Shown here: one piece after another, positions 11,256-23,120 of the stretch
Layout: each line of letters opens with the position of its first letter
How positions within the stretch are numbered: position 1 is the stretch's first letter
Assembly: GCF_910592395.1 (NCBI RefSeq)
Contig: NC_088315.1
Coordinates: 15,359,808 to 15,423,807, forward strand
DNA from: Lineus longissimus
Lineage: Eukaryota; Nemertea; Pilidiophora; Heteronemertea; Lineidae
Direction of reading: 5' to 3'
Length of the DNA stretch: 64,000 bases
Notes under the pieces: generated by a model
Seen by the model: the letters and a program-made list of their open reading frames with translations, nothing else
What the model was told of the DNA's origin: nothing
Database searches by the model: none
Translations under genes and position numbers: made by a program

Positions 11256-11585
11256 TTGAGAACCTTTGTAAGACAAGCTGAATCGTTAATCACCAACTCG
11301 GCTCTTGTGTCAGCTCTTGTTTGCTTTGGCAAGTATTCAGGTGCTGGCACTGCCATGGGCAAACGTAAGGTGAAGGGCATGGTAAGTTGCAAAACTATTG
11401 ATGTCCAACCCACCGCCCTTGTGACTGTGAGAAGGAAAGTTATGGGTGGCACTAAACACCGCCTAGGGAGTGGTAGGCCCTGTAAACTTGATGGTAAAGA
11501 AAATGTGAAGCCTAAAAAAGGAAACAGGTTGTCGCACCGCTGTCTTCCCAAGTGCTTCCTAGGCGCAAAGCTCCACATAATTTAG

Positions 11586-12619
11586 CCAGGTGTGTTCAAA
11601 ATAATGAAGCACTTGGGAAGACCCATTCAGCTAAGCTGTAATTCTGCCAGTAATTCTGCTACAGGTTTTCTGCGTCTTCATCTGTTAATGGCAGTATGAG
11701 TACCTTGTTCACAAATGGGTTTACTTTGTATTTTTGTAACAATTCTGGTTTTATTTTACATGTAACCTAGCTCAGGGCGCTCAGGATAACAGCAAATACA
11801 ATGGCAGTCTGTTAAGTAATAAAAATTACAATTGTTTACCAATTAGTCAGTGTTATGTTTGATTCACACATTTGATTTCAGTGAATGATTAGTAAAAAGG
11901 TCACTGTTGCTCCTCTTATTGGTGAGGTTTCACTTCAAGAGAGTTGCTGATGATTTAGGCAACAACTGTTCTGGCATAGTAACAGCTCCTCAGTGAGTTT
12001 GCAGTATTCATGTACTTTTAGTATTCGTGTCGCTACTGCCACCTATAATTGCTGTGTTAAACTATAAACCATGTGTGTGCAGGAGGCCTCCATTTTGCGT
12101 GCTTTGCACAATATTATTTCAATCTTATGATCGATGATTTGAGAACTTTCTAAGCAGCAAAAATGAACAGTCTATGCTGGTAGGCCTGCAGAAAACCGTG
12201 AGGTGCAAATGGACTGCAGAAAACATGAAGCATGCACGCTCTTGTTTCCAAACTTTACCATTCTAAGCAAGGTGAACTTTTATAAATAGAAAAGTCTACA
12301 TGTACTGTACATTTTACGTATACAGTGTGTACCAAAGGGTGCAGGAAAATTGCTGCTACGATTGCGAGTGTAATGTTCTGTCGCTGCGACAGGCTGAGGC
12401 TATTCCGACATTACTAGCCTAGAGATTGTTGTTGCCTATAGAGACTAGCCAGTTGAGACGGCCGTTGTTTCGTCAACAAACTGGAGACACGTGTTGCTCC
12501 AGTAGTCCAGTGTTGCTAGCTGTCTCAGATCTGAACTGTCTCAGTGTGAGGATGCCGTTGTTCGCGGTCTCGTCATAAACAGTAGTCGCCGTCATATTGA
12601 CTGCTGTCAAGGGAATGCT
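11586..12619. other. AT-rich untranslated/intergenic DNA
   Basis: No coding frame of interest. The + strand has AAGTAATAAAAATTAC at about 11813, a possible poly(A) signal context for the MULE transcript. The rest shows no terminal repeats I can recognise. Confidence 0.5.
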
Positions 12620-12672
12620 GTCAAGAGAACGTGGATCAAGAGAACGTGGATCAAGGGAACGTGGATCAGCGA
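12620..12672 (+). repeat. Short 15-bp tandem repeat
   Basis: Three to four copies of a TCAAGAGAACGTGGA-type 15-mer run head to tail, the last one degraded to ATCAGCGAACG. Confidence 0.8.
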
Positions 12673-12729
12673 ACGTAACTGAACGTATGTTTGTGTTGTG
12701 TATGTGTTGAGTAAAATGTTCTGAGTTTC

Positions 12730-14320
12730 ATTGTCCTAAATTTGGACTGAATTGAGTTGAGTATGAGTTGAGTCAATTGGGATTGGCCTACTTTTGAGTA
12801 TAATCTAGCTTTTGTCTAGACCGAGTTGAGTATTTTCTAGCTTTTGTCTAGTTTGAGTTCATAAGAGTTACTTATCACCAAGTGTTCATAATTTTTGCCT
12901 AGCATTTGTTTGCCTTGGCTGAGTACTTCAGAGTAATACAAGAGGTTTATTCTGAACTGTGTTTTAGCTTTGCCTAATATGAGTTTGCTTGAACAAAAGT
13001 GTAATGTTCAGGTTCAGTGTGGAATTTTCTAGCTTTATGCAGCAGTCATTGCTAACTCTGTACCCCCCTTGTTCAGACATCGACGCAACATCGTCGCCGA
13101 ATTGACGGCGATGTCCGGTGTATTAGAATAATTCATACCGACTATTTTCTGGCACTCAGTCAAAAACGATATGATGATAAATCGTTGATGCCTTGAGGTT
13201 ACCGGAATAGTACGACCGGCGATTTTCTGGCGATCGTAGGAATTTGTATCGATATTTTGGCGAAGTACGAAACGGGGAGCCCGAAACGGCGCCCGAAAAA
13301 TACTGGCTCACTCAGTTCATTCTGCGTGCAGCATGACAGACATCGACATGTCAGAAATGGAAATGGATCGCGATCGGCAGCTACAGAAAGTTAAAAAAAC
13401 AGAGAAGTATGTAACTATTATCATTATTGTTGCACGGGAGAGCGACTGATTTTTTAGTTCTATCTGTCCAAGTGATGAACTTCGCAGTTTCACAAAGCCC
13501 AATCCAATTGTCCTGCGGAATGGCCGGATGCCGCGCCACGTGTCTTGTGTAATATGTTACATACTATACTAGTATAGACACTAGTATACACGCCCAGTAC
13601 ATCATGCTTAGCGAATGTAGGCCTACAGTGAGCATACTAAAAAACTTGAACTACAGTATGTGTCATAAGTAACCTGCCACAGCTGTCAACCGTTTTTGTT
13701 TGTTGAACTAGTGATTAGTGATTCATATTTTTGAAATAAAGGTTGTTTTGAATAAATTGAAGCTTAAGTAATGGTTTTTATTGGTTTTAGAATGTGATGG
13801 ATTGGATGAACATAATCCTTTGAATCGAAGTGAATTCCTGTCGTTCATCACAATTCCTGGAGTGCTATGGAGTCGACCCTGTACCACAGAATTGGAGCTA
13901 GGTGGTTTCCTGGTGAATGATCAGGACACGTTGTGGGATATATTGTTGAATCCTGGACGTACATAGTCCTGTGATATGGTGATGAAGTGTCGATCGCCTG
14001 AACAGGGGGGGTACAGAGTTCACATTGACTGCTGCATTAGTCTAGAATGAGTTTACTTGAATAGAGTTTAAATTCAAGTGGTAGCCTGTGCCCACTATGA
14101 GTTTTTCTAGTTTTTAGGGCTAGGATGAGTTGAGTGAGTTTGTTTACTTGAATACAGTTTAAATTCAAGTCCGGTTTACTTTCTTCTAGCTTTAGACTAG
14201 AGCGGTTTTTTTCGCGAGTAAACTATTTCAACAGTAAATTTACATCTAGCTCTTGACTAGATTAAGTTAAAATTTTGGTGGTATTTCTAGCTTTTGCCTA
14301 GAATAAGGTGCATAGTCAGT
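12730..14320 (+). repeat. Diverged CTAG-centred satellite (interrupted by a miniature element)
   Basis: Units of very roughly 45-60 bp carry a TTCTAGCTTTTGTCTAG core followed by GAGTTGAGT/GAGTTTACTTGAAT words. They recur at about 12805, 12835, 12898, 12968, 13025 and again from 14040 to about 14310 (for example TTCTAGCTTTAGACTAG near 14193 and TTTACATCTAGCTCTTGACT near 14238). The repeat is strongly diverged. The miniature element at 13038-14036 splits one unit. Confidence 0.55.
13038..14036. mobile_element. Harbinger-type miniature inverted-repeat element with TTA target duplication
   Basis: The left end TGCAGCAGTCA and the right end TGACTGCTGCA are exact inverted repeats. The similarity extends about 50 bp inward on both sides through AACTCTGTACCCCCC and GTTCAG blocks. 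Both ends are flanked by TTA (13035-13037 and 14037-14039), and removing the element rebuilds a CTAGCTTTAGTCTAG-like satellite unit. A TTA 3-bp duplication is typical of PIF/Harbinger elements. The 999-bp interior has no transposase. It holds a short ATG frame near 13334 (MTDIDMSEMEMDRDRQLQK) and an open stretch at about 13790-13966 (ECDGLDEHNPLN..) whose origin I do not recognise. Confidence 0.7.
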
Positions 14321-14464
14321 TGGTGTCTGGGCTAAGTTATTATCTTGCGGGGTTGGTGGCTATATGGCTATATGTAGTAGGCTTTTTGTATAGGTATAGG
14401 TTGATAATAGGGCCACACTTTTATTATTCTACTTGAATTTGATTATACCATATTGCACTTACAG

Positions 14465-17400
14465 AAACAAAGGCAGACATAAAGAGGAAAGAACTGGAAT
14501 TCATCAAGCGCAAGGAGTCTTTGCTGTCACCAAAGGGACGTGCGAAACGTGCACAAAAGAAGCTTGACCCTGACTTCGCAGATGCAAATGAGAGCAAGAA
14601 AGTAACGGTGAGGCTTAGAACAGACACTTTTCTTACACCGTCATGTGCACAGATAAGTGATGACAGGAAGACTGGGTGTTTGCAGTCAATTACTTGGCGT
14701 AAAATTCCAATTTTGCAATGTATGCCAATACTGCATGCAGTACGTCTCTCATGGGAGTTCATGCAGAACTGCTTATCAAAAAATTCAGATCTTTGTTCCA
14801 TTTTTCAGCCCTCAACATCATCGCGTAATCCATCTGCAGTCATGAAGAAGGACGCAGAGAAAAAGAAAGTGCTTGGCCAAGCCAACAAAAATAGAGAAAT
14901 TCTCGAAAAAATACGACAAAAACACAGTCTGAAGGTGGGTCCCCTTCATCATCAACATAGTAACATTCACATTCTCATTACAACAATGATATGATATGAA
15001 GCACAGGAAACTGCAAGTGCAACCAGGCTAAGTGGATCCTGGATTTCGGGATAAATACATTTCTGTGTGGTTGGGCAGGCTGAAATGTCCAGATGACTGG
15101 GTATCCAGTGATCGAGATTTCATCAGTCAATAAATTGTTCTATTTCAGGAGCAATCAAGTGACGGTCCAGCTGTTGACCGTGGCAACCCAGTGAAGCCTT
15201 TAAGCGTGTCAACGTCCTCAGGCAGAAGTAGCAGCAGTCAGAAGACTGAAGTAAGAACAAGCTTAGCTATCAGAGTTTTTTTCTGAATTATTCACTAAAG
15301 CTTCTTTAGGTCCGAAACATTGCTGAGCTGTTTTTTAATAACACGTCACATCGGCATCTGAAATTATCACTTTGCATGTGCTCCAACTCACTACTGACTC
15401 TAGCACTCCAATACTCACCACTAGAGAGGTTTATCCTTATTGTTGGCTAAATTGTTGGTGCTGTGTTCCCAAACTGTTCGATCTCTTGGTTTTCAGAAGC
15501 ATTCAAACAAGACACCAACCACCACCAGTAAGAGTGACAGCAAGAGCAACAACCATCAAACGAAGAGGCATCATGTGGAAGTCCACGAGAATGAAAAGGT
15601 AAAACTGATGACTGCGCCGCCACAATCATAATTCAGCCCATGTAGATCGAATTCAATTCTTGCAAAAGATGTGTGTTAGCAATAGTAATCGGTAGCGTGG
15701 CATAATTTACTGATATGACTTATTACTCCGATGACAGCAACGCACCCATAGATTAAGCATTCATGTTGGGGTGATGTTTTGTTGTATGTCTGTGCTATTT
15801 TTTGCAGAATCGCACAAATGAATAGCATTGGTTTTTTAATTTTTCCTATTTTGTTTCAGAAAAATCAACATCAAGAGCAACTTCGCTCTCAGCCAAAGAG
15901 ATTAAAAGGGAGCTCTGGTGTGACAACATACGCAGAGTCATCTGAAACCAGCGACGAAGAAGGGCGACTCGTAGATCTTGGTGCGGATAGGCTTGCTTTT
16001 AAGGTGATGGCACTACGACGTGAGAAGGCCAGGCTACAGGAACATGTGAAGGAATACCAGGAGATGAATTATGTCCTGCAGAAAGGTGAGAACGTTGACC
16101 AACCCATTGTCAGTGTTTCTGATTTTTGCATGCTTTCATGGTAGTCAAAAACTATCATTACAATGCCTTTTACAGATGCAGAATCAAATTTGGTAAAAAA
16201 GGTGATCATTCTATGGTGAGAAATAAAGCTACTGCAGCGCTGATGAAACTAGTCAATTTCTTAAAATTGAGTTCCACTGCATGTCACTAGTACGGTCCAT
16301 TGCACTGTTGACAGCTGAATTGAAATGCTGATTTTCGTTTTATTTGATCTTCCTCCAATTTACAGAGCTGCCTGAATTGATTAAAACAAACAGCAAGTGC
16401 AAGGAATGCCAAGGCAAGATGCGAAAACAGCCAAGGACTCAACATCAGCCAGCTATTGTGTTTGAAGATATGGGAATAGACATATCTGATGACGAAAGCA
16501 GCCCAGCACCCTCTGCCACCACACTGGAAATTGAAGTGGCTGCCGAGCCAGCCATTTTAACTTCTAAAGCTTGCCATGCACCGCCTATGCCAGCATCACC
16601 TGCTGCTTCAGACTCAGAGTTGGATGCAATCCCTAAAGGAAGCATTGCCTTGCCTGCCACCGCTACCACTGCTTTGCCAGCCACCACCGCTAATGTTGCT
16701 TCAGTTGCTCCACAAACCAAAACTGCTTCTGCACCAGCACCAGACACTTCAGTTCCTGATGTTGACAAACTTGAGGTAGTGCTGCACCCCTTTGCTATTC
16801 ATCTCAATTGCGGGCATGAGATTGAGATATCAGGTACCTGACATGCCTGATAACTCAATCTCATGTCAGCCCTGCCTTTTTTGCAAGAATATGCTAATGC
16901 ATAACTCCCCGACTTTTAATTCTAACTGTGGGTTGGTTTTTCACTCTTACTCTTAGCACCCGGACGCCAGCTGCTGCACAAATCATCCTTTCCTTCCAGC
17001 AGGGTATTGATTTGATTCATCCATTTGCACGCCACACGGCGAGTGTCAAATTTTGCACTATTCTGCTATTCCTACCATGGTGAAAGATCTTGTTTATCAC
17101 ATTTCGTACACAGATGCCTAGCTTTCCTACTTTTAACAAGAATAATTAGAATAAAGGAATAAATGACTCACAACCTAATGGTTCATCCCAAGCATTTCTG
17201 CAATTGGTTGATTAACTATTATTGTCATTTTTATATTTCAGGACGCTTTTCCCTTGCTGAACGAAGCAACCACCATTGCAGCAAAGAAGAAACAGAAGTT
17301 TGGAAAAGTTGTGGGGATCCTCTTGCGTGCTCTTTTTGATGACACGGAGATAGGGCCAGAGACAACCCAAGCCTCCCTTGATGAAAGAAGGTTGAATCTA

Positions 17401-18213
17401 ATAAGGCGTAAGTTGTCATAATGTTGCTAAAGAAGTAACCCTCCTCTGAAGCAGTGATACTCCAGTGACAATTTGATGATTGAAGAAAATATTGAAAACA
17501 ATACATGGCCCATTGTGTTAACTGCATGGTGCCTCTGGTCGGGGATCATGACCCACACGCTCGCTCTGGTGGTGGGTCAGGCAATCACAACTACTCTCTA
17601 GTACAACGAGCACATGACATCGTTTTACCAACCATGTTGTCAATGAAGTTTGGATATGAAAATCAATTATTTTTTGTAACATTTCATAGAGCAATTGGTG
17701 TAACCAACGGTTTTTTGCACTTCGGCAAATGACGAAACTACTCAATAGAGGTTCTTCACGTGATGTCACGGTGTGACGTTTAGACGGGCCACCTGCCAAT
17801 GCATTTTCCTTACGTCTTGACATGTTGACAACTAAAATGGCTGCGCTGAACCATTGTCAACTTCATCATGTGACGTCAGTGAAGAACCTCTTTAGTCTTT
17901 ACATGTGATTTTTCTAAAAATAATGTCCCTCTGGTGGCATTATTCATGCAGGTTATTTGTACTATTTTATGGACGGTTGTTATCACTTAGCCCAGTTGAT
18001 GTAAGATGATCTTCATAAACCCATGCTGGTGGGCAAGACCAAGAAAGCTATAGCTTGAACATATTTCTTTGTTTCTTTTTAGGGCATATTTTGAAGCACT
18101 TCATCGGTGAAGGTGGGAATGCTCTGAAAACATCGCTGATAAACGTTAAGATCACGCAGGCTATCAAGTACCTGAAAAAGCAAGCAGATCAAGATACTAG
18201 TAGTGGAAAGTAG
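14465..18213 (+). CDS. Multi-exon gene with possible BEN domain (host-like gene)
   Basis: Eight in-frame exons can be traced: 14465-14607, 14809-14934, 15149-15250, 15497-15598, 15860-16085, 16366-16775, 17242-17407 and 18083-18213 (stop TAG). All have GT..AG borders and matching phases, although the exon-6 donor GAG|GTAGTG is weak. The first exon(s) lie upstream and were not found. The N-terminal part is basic and charged (KRKELEFIKRKESLL). The middle has a coiled coil (ALRREKARLQEHVKEYQEM), then a C-x2-C pair (NSKCKECQGK), then an Ala/Pro/Thr-rich strip. The last two exons (KVVGILLRALFDDTE.. ERRLNLIRRHILKHF .. AIKYLKKQ) resemble the fold pattern of BEN domains, which bind DNA or protein in chromatin regulation. 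No stops interrupt it, unlike most of the window, so it may be a live gene. An ATTAAA signal lies near 18356. Confidence 0.6.
17747..17891. mobile_element. 145-bp miniature inverted-repeat element in an intron
   Basis: The ends AGAGGTTCTTCAC and GTGAAGAACCTCT are exact inverted repeats, and CRE-like TGATGTCA/TGACGTCA words follow just inside each end. The element lies in the last intron of the BEN-like gene. The target duplication is not clear. Confidence 0.6.
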
Positions 18214-18639
18214 TCCTTTGGCTATGAACTTTTGGACTGTAGTGTTGATGCAGCTTGGATTTTTTTCTTGGGATACTATTTTAATTGTGACTGTTGGATT
18301 TTGGACTGTTGATACAGCTAGAATTGTGTGAGTGAGGTGATGATTGGAAGGTGATATTAAATGTCTATTCTGGTAAGTCATGTCTTCTTCATACCATTTT
18401 TTATCAATTTATCAAATGCTTCTATAGACTCGGAACCCTGCAGTCCAGCTTAATTAGATCGCGGCATCTATCATCCTCATCCCGTGGCCTTGCTATTGCT
18501 GAAGACTGGCTTAAGCAGTGGTAATGTACGGTATATGAAGGGCAAGACATAACACTTCAGGGAGAGTGTAAATGCTCCCAAGCTGTCCTTTTGCAGCAAT
18601 CGACATTACAAGGAGGCTCTGGAGGAGGATAAACGAGAA

Positions 18640-19470
18640 AATCAGTATCTCTTTTACACATGTAAAAAGGAGGAGAATATCTGATGTGTAAAACTTGTAA
18701 AGCAGATGTAAATGACTTTTACATGTGTGAAAGGACTTTTACTTTTACATGTGTGAAAGGACTTTTACATGTGTGAAAGGACTTTTACATGTGTGAAAAG
18801 GAGAATATCTGATGTGTAAAACTTTTCGAAAGTTTTACACGTGTAACGGGCAAATTTTACATACCTGGACTTTTACATGTGTAAAAGTATTTACACATTA
18901 TGTGTTTTACATGTGTAACATTTCCGTAAGGGACCATGGAATGGAACAAAGGGAAGGAGGACATGCTCATTGAAATATGGGAAAGTTGCACCTTTTTGTA
19001 GGATGTAACATCGAAGCAGTACAAAGATAAGAATAGAAAGAAGTCTGCCCTGGAAGATATTGCGATAGGCCCCATGCTGCTCCCTCAAGATGATCCAGCC
19101 CTTACGGAAATGTCACACATGTAAAACTGTCATTTACATGTGTGAATCAGCTTTTCACATGTGTAAAACAGCCTTTTACATGTGTGAAACCTCTTTTCAC
19201 ACATGTAAAATTTTATTCACACATGTAAAATTTTATTCACACATGTAAAAACTGACTTACATGTGTAACACTTTAATGCCTTACATGTGTAAGAGTAAGT
19301 TTCACACATGTAACAAGTTTTTACACATGTGAATGATACCAGTTACACATGTGAACTTGCTTGGACATGTGTAAAAGTTAGTTTCACATATGTAAAAACT
19401 CACTTACATGTGTAAGATTGTTCTCACATCTGGTGTAAAATATATTCTGTATGTAAAATGCCTGGATTTT
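18640..19470. repeat. ACATGTGTAAAA satellite in both orientations
   Basis: A short word centred on the palindrome ACATGT, written TTTTACATGTGTGAAA or TTTCACACATGTAAAA, recurs every 20-40 bp. Both orientations are mixed. Some stretches are exact direct copies (CTTTTACATGTGTGAAAGGA three times near 18715-18795; ATTTTATTCACACATGTAAA twice near 19205-19250). A block GGAGAATATCTGATGTGTAA is repeated near 18672 and 18800, showing larger-scale duplication. Confidence 0.85.
18918..19113 (+). mobile_element. 196-bp fold-back carrying a MADF-domain fragment
   Basis: Ends ACATTTCCGTAAGGG and CCCTTACGGAAATGT are exact 15-bp inverted repeats. Between them, + strand ATG 18936 opens a frame reading MEWNKGKEDMLIEIWESC, one stop, then DVTSKQYKDKNRKKSALEDI. 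This is the tryptophan/ED-rich pattern of a MADF (Myb-like) DNA-binding domain. Such domains occur in the second protein of Harbinger transposons and in host regulators. The fragment sits inside the ACATGT satellite. It may be a captured coding piece or a transposon internal deletion. Confidence 0.6.
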
Positions 19471-20455
19471 GTGTAAATTTTCCCAAGTTAACCTTGCCAT
19501 ACTTTCTAAGTGAAAACATGGAGAGTTAGGAGTGGGCCGCGGGTCTTAAGTAGGCTTTCTCAAGGTTATTTCGTTTATAACCCAATAGGCAGTATGCAAA
19601 CAGGGCACATCGTTTCAATATTTGATCCGATTTGATGTGGAGGAAGTATTTATTAGCCTCCTCACTGATGACACGGGACATCACCACAGCTGGGAAGAAA
19701 ATCTAAATTATGACACACATCCTGCACATGGTGCATGGAACTGGACCAGAAGTCTGCACTTCCATCTTCTTTTCCAGATGCCATTTTGGCAAACAGAAGG
19801 CCTAGTTGTAATGCTGCACAAGAAAAAACCAATATGCATACGTAATTCCATAGCCAATTTATTATTATTAACCAAAGGTTCGGAACAGGATCAATGGTGA
19901 ATACATGCACACTTCATATATTATCTAGATTATACAGCGTAGGTGTAGGGGCGTAGCTAGCGGGGATCGAGGGGGGGGGGCAAATAATAATCCCTCTGAT
20001 TTGCGCCACGAGAATGAAGTATTCAAAGTACGCACAAAGATTCTAACATTAACAAATGTCCAATATGAATGCGCAGGAGCCCGATAAGTGACATCTCTAT
20101 AAAATGGTTTCACTGCAATCACTCGATGGGCCTTGTCCACACTCGTTTTACTTCATCATTGCGTCTTCTCTTCCGCCTGTCAACCACCAGCATCAAAATT
20201 GCAGCAGAAGCCCTGACAAGGCATCTTCTCCTCTTGGAATTTTCCATTCTTATGATTTTCCCTCCAAAAACTGCCCTCCAAATCAACATTCCCACTTATT
20301 TTTCAGCAACATCTCGGTAACATGTTGGCCAAATGTTACCCATTTGTTACCAAGTGTACACAGGGCCAAAATTTATGTTGCCCAGGTGAGTTACCGTACC
20401 TGGTCAACATGTTGCTCAACATGTTACCGAAAATGTTGACAGTGTACACAGGGCT
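19471..20455. other. Intergenic repeat-rich DNA
   Basis: No supported gene. A GGGGCGTAGCTAGCGGGG word near 19949 with a G10 run, and a related GGGGCGCACATAGCGGAGGGG near 54990, look like ends of a dispersed family. At 20320-20450 repeated AACATGTT/GTTACC words with GTGTACACAGGGC at both ends (about 20358 and 20440) suggest a degraded miniature element. Confidence 0.4.
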
Positions 20456-21045
20456 TAAGAGTACCTACCATAAAAATTTTATCGAAAACAAGTCATCACA
20501 AGATATCACACTTTTTAGATTTCCACTTTTGGCCCCCTGGTGGCAATGTTGAGGATCAGATCAAACTGAAATTCAGCACCAGAGGCTATGTGATACAGGG
20601 GGTTAGATGTACTAAGTTTCAAGTCCATAGCTTTAGTGGTTAAGAAACGTGCCATAGTTTACACTCTAACGGCCAATTTACGCCATATGACCTCTGTGAA
20701 CTTGAAAAGTAGGTCAAATTAAAAACCCGTATGATATAAGATGTATATTTGCTATGAGTACCTACAACACAAGTTTCATCGAAAACAAGTCACTAATAAG
20801 CGAGATATCACACTTTTTAGATATCGACATTTGGCCCCCTGGTGGCCAAGTTGAAAATCAGATCGAACCGAAATTCAGTGTCAGAGGTCACCTGACCTAG
20901 GGGGTGCTGTGTACAAAGTTTCAAGTTCATAGTCCTAGCGGTTAAGAAACGTGCCACTGTTTTTGAAATAGGATATGACGACGGACGACGGACAACGGAC
21001 GACGGACGACGACGGGCGCTGCGGTATTACATAGACTCCCCTACG
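20456..21045 (+). repeat. Two-monomer relative of the Helitron-like repeat
   Basis: Two roughly 300-bp units share the GGCCCCCTGGTGGC, AAGAAACGTGCCA and GACCTCTGTGAACTTGAAAA words with the copies at 1011 and 57851. They end in a GGACGACGGACAACGGACG tract. The terminal hairpin with CTAA is absent; the tail reads GCGGTATTACATAGACTCCC instead. It is therefore a related but distinct or truncated subfamily. Confidence 0.7.
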
Positions 21046-22872
21046 GTGTTGCCACATGCAGGGAGAGAATTTAACTAAGGCCGTGGCTGCGATGCTCACC
21101 TCAGTTGGCCTCATGCCCTCAGATTATTCTTTCATGTTTTGTTATTAGTAAGGCCCACATTTTTCACAAATGGCCTCAAGATGGGTGCCCTAAATGTCTA
21201 TCCCTGAACATACCAATGTTATGGTTACACCAGTTCAAGATAATTGAAAAGATTTATATCTGCATGACCCCTGGCACAACAATAATGGTACTCGCCTTGT
21301 TATGTTTGTTACTTATGTTTTGTCGCTTATTATGCAATTTGTAAACTTATGTTTCTCCAAACTGTTGTTTTGTTCATTTTTTTTGTGCAGATAAATCCAT
21401 CCAGACTGACATGGGCGAGTTACTGTCTGCCATTGCCAGGGACCACACATACGCTGCAACCAAAGATGTGGTCGTAAGGACTCGAAATACAGTTTCGATG
21501 GATCCCAAAGTGTCCGAGTTAAGCCTGCCATCTGCAGACACACCCGTCATCAATGAGATTGAGACATCCAGCCAGACATGCCAGATCGAGGATTTCAGTT
21601 CAGGTTCTGATGATAGTGACTGTGCAAGGAGGATGATAAAAAGGACTTGGACTTTGCCCCTCCAAGTGAAAGTGAAACTGACTCTGAAGACTATAGTGAT
21701 ATTGAACTGGAGGACACTACATCCACTTTGGCATTTGAAGACATTAGGGAGTATTCTGTGCCACATAATGTGGCAGATGAAAGAAAATTTCTTGTTTTTG
21801 AGTCGTGTGTTGCAGATTTGTTAAGGAAGTGCCAGAAACCAGGTTGTGCTGCAGAGGTCCGGGTAATGAAAAGAATTTTGTCGGGGCCAAGGATAATAAT
21901 ATGCACAAAATGTGTAGCTGGGTGTACCTTCACTTGGTCATCCCAACCAATACTTAACAAAATGGGGCTGGAAATATTTTACTCTCTGCAGCAATCCTGT
22001 TTTCTGGCACTACCTATGGTAAGGTACAAGACATGGCTGACTATTTGAAGATGCCAGTCCTCGGCAGAAGTCAGTTCTATGCCCTGCAGAAGCACTATTT
22101 GTTTCCTGTGGTCAATGAAACTTGGATTTCATGCCAAATAGCGGTGCTGGATGGGCTCAGTAGCCCAAGGTTGTTCTGTCTGGCGATGGGCGTTGTGACA
22201 GCCCGGGGCACTGCGCCAAATATGGGACGTATTCCCTCATGGATGATGACACAGGGTTGATTGTACACTTTGTTATTCTCAACAAGGCAGATCCCCGTGT
22301 CAAAAACTCTAATGCCATGGAGCCCATGGGCCTTGGAGAGTGTCTGGGCCATGTCAAGGAATGGAGCATCAGTGTGACTATTCTCACCACAGACAGGCAC
22401 AAAACTATCAGGAAAATATTGCGGGTTGAATTCCCAGAGATTGCCCATCAATTTGATCTGTGGCATTTTTGCAAGAGCATTGTAAAAAAAATTGTGAAAG
22501 CCTGTGGGAAGAAGAAAGCACTAGCCCCATTACTTGGCTGGCTGCAGTCAATAAGCAACCACTTCTGGTGGTGCGCAGAGTCGTGCCAAGGAGATGTCGA
22601 TATTCTCAAAGAGAAATGGGAGTCGGTCATCTACCACACGGCCAACATCCACACCTGGAAGGACAAAAAGTTTTTCCATGCATGTCAGCATGCACCCCTC
22701 AGTGATGAGGAAAGGAGTGGGAAGTCATGGCTGGCAGTTGGTTCCGAGGCACATGATGCACTTGTAAAGGTTGTCAAAAACAAACTCATTCAAGCTGACC
22801 ACAAATACTGTGCCCTCTTTTGCCATACTGGTCATCTTGATGTATACTACTCCCTGATACTGAAGTATTTCA

Positions 22873-23066
22873 ATTTCCTGTGGAAATGTCATTTTATTAG
22901 TTCATACCTACCCAGGTCAGACTTTTGCATGTGTACTCCATTCGGACACACCCGAGGAAGAAATAATCTATTTATAATAGAAATCTCTTAGCTAGTTCGC
23001 TTAGCTACACCTAGGCGGCGCCCCTATACAGCCTCTGCCTCGTGTGAGCCGCCATAATCAGTACTC
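22873..23066. repeat. DIRS left inverted terminal repeat
   Basis: This arm matches the reverse complement of 29279-29444 from TTCATAC inward through TATTTATAATAGAAATCTCT, CACCTAGGCGGCGCCCCTAT and CGCCATAATCAGTACT. It has an extra TAGTTCGCT insertion near 22991. The outermost ~30 bp (ATTTCCTGTGGAAATGTC) differ from the other arm, as is usual in DIRS elements. Confidence 0.85.
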
Positions 23067-23120
23067 TTCTCGAGCGCACCGAGTAAGTCCCGTTGCTGTG
23101 GGGACAGGCAGGGCGGGTAG

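Larger units (their letters stand above)
9244..11585 (+). pseudogene. MULE transposase with split SWIM zinc finger
   Basis: Three exons can be placed: 9244-9317, 9436-10535 and 10674 onward, with GTAAG donors and TTTCAG/TTCCAG acceptors that join in frame. The catalytic core shows LVFIDDSGNMD near 9645 (first Asp), LIMTDDSAAERQAL near 9855 (second Asp) and the LCVFHVLQAFWRFLW C-x2-H block near 9930. NNYAEAAMRVMKD near 10205 may supply the Glu. The SWIM motif is split by intron 2: CTCRLGKTG ends exon 2 and CPCKHQFLVLKKYG opens exon 3. Downstream the frame shifts near 10730 and meets stops at about 10816 and 10964. A 44-bp tandem duplication (11168-11255) shifts it again. MULE transposases cut and paste DNA; this copy is dead at the C terminus although the core is open. 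Confidence 0.8.

Noticed and set aside
13334-13966. First exons of the BEN-like gene inside the miniature element
   Set aside because: Phases of the possible donor at 13406 and of the following acceptors do not join without a stop, so I left it as element interior.
18640-19470. CRISPR-like array
   Set aside because: The repeats are short, palindromic, of mixed orientation and irregular spacing, the spacers are not unique, there are no cas genes and the DNA is eukaryotic.
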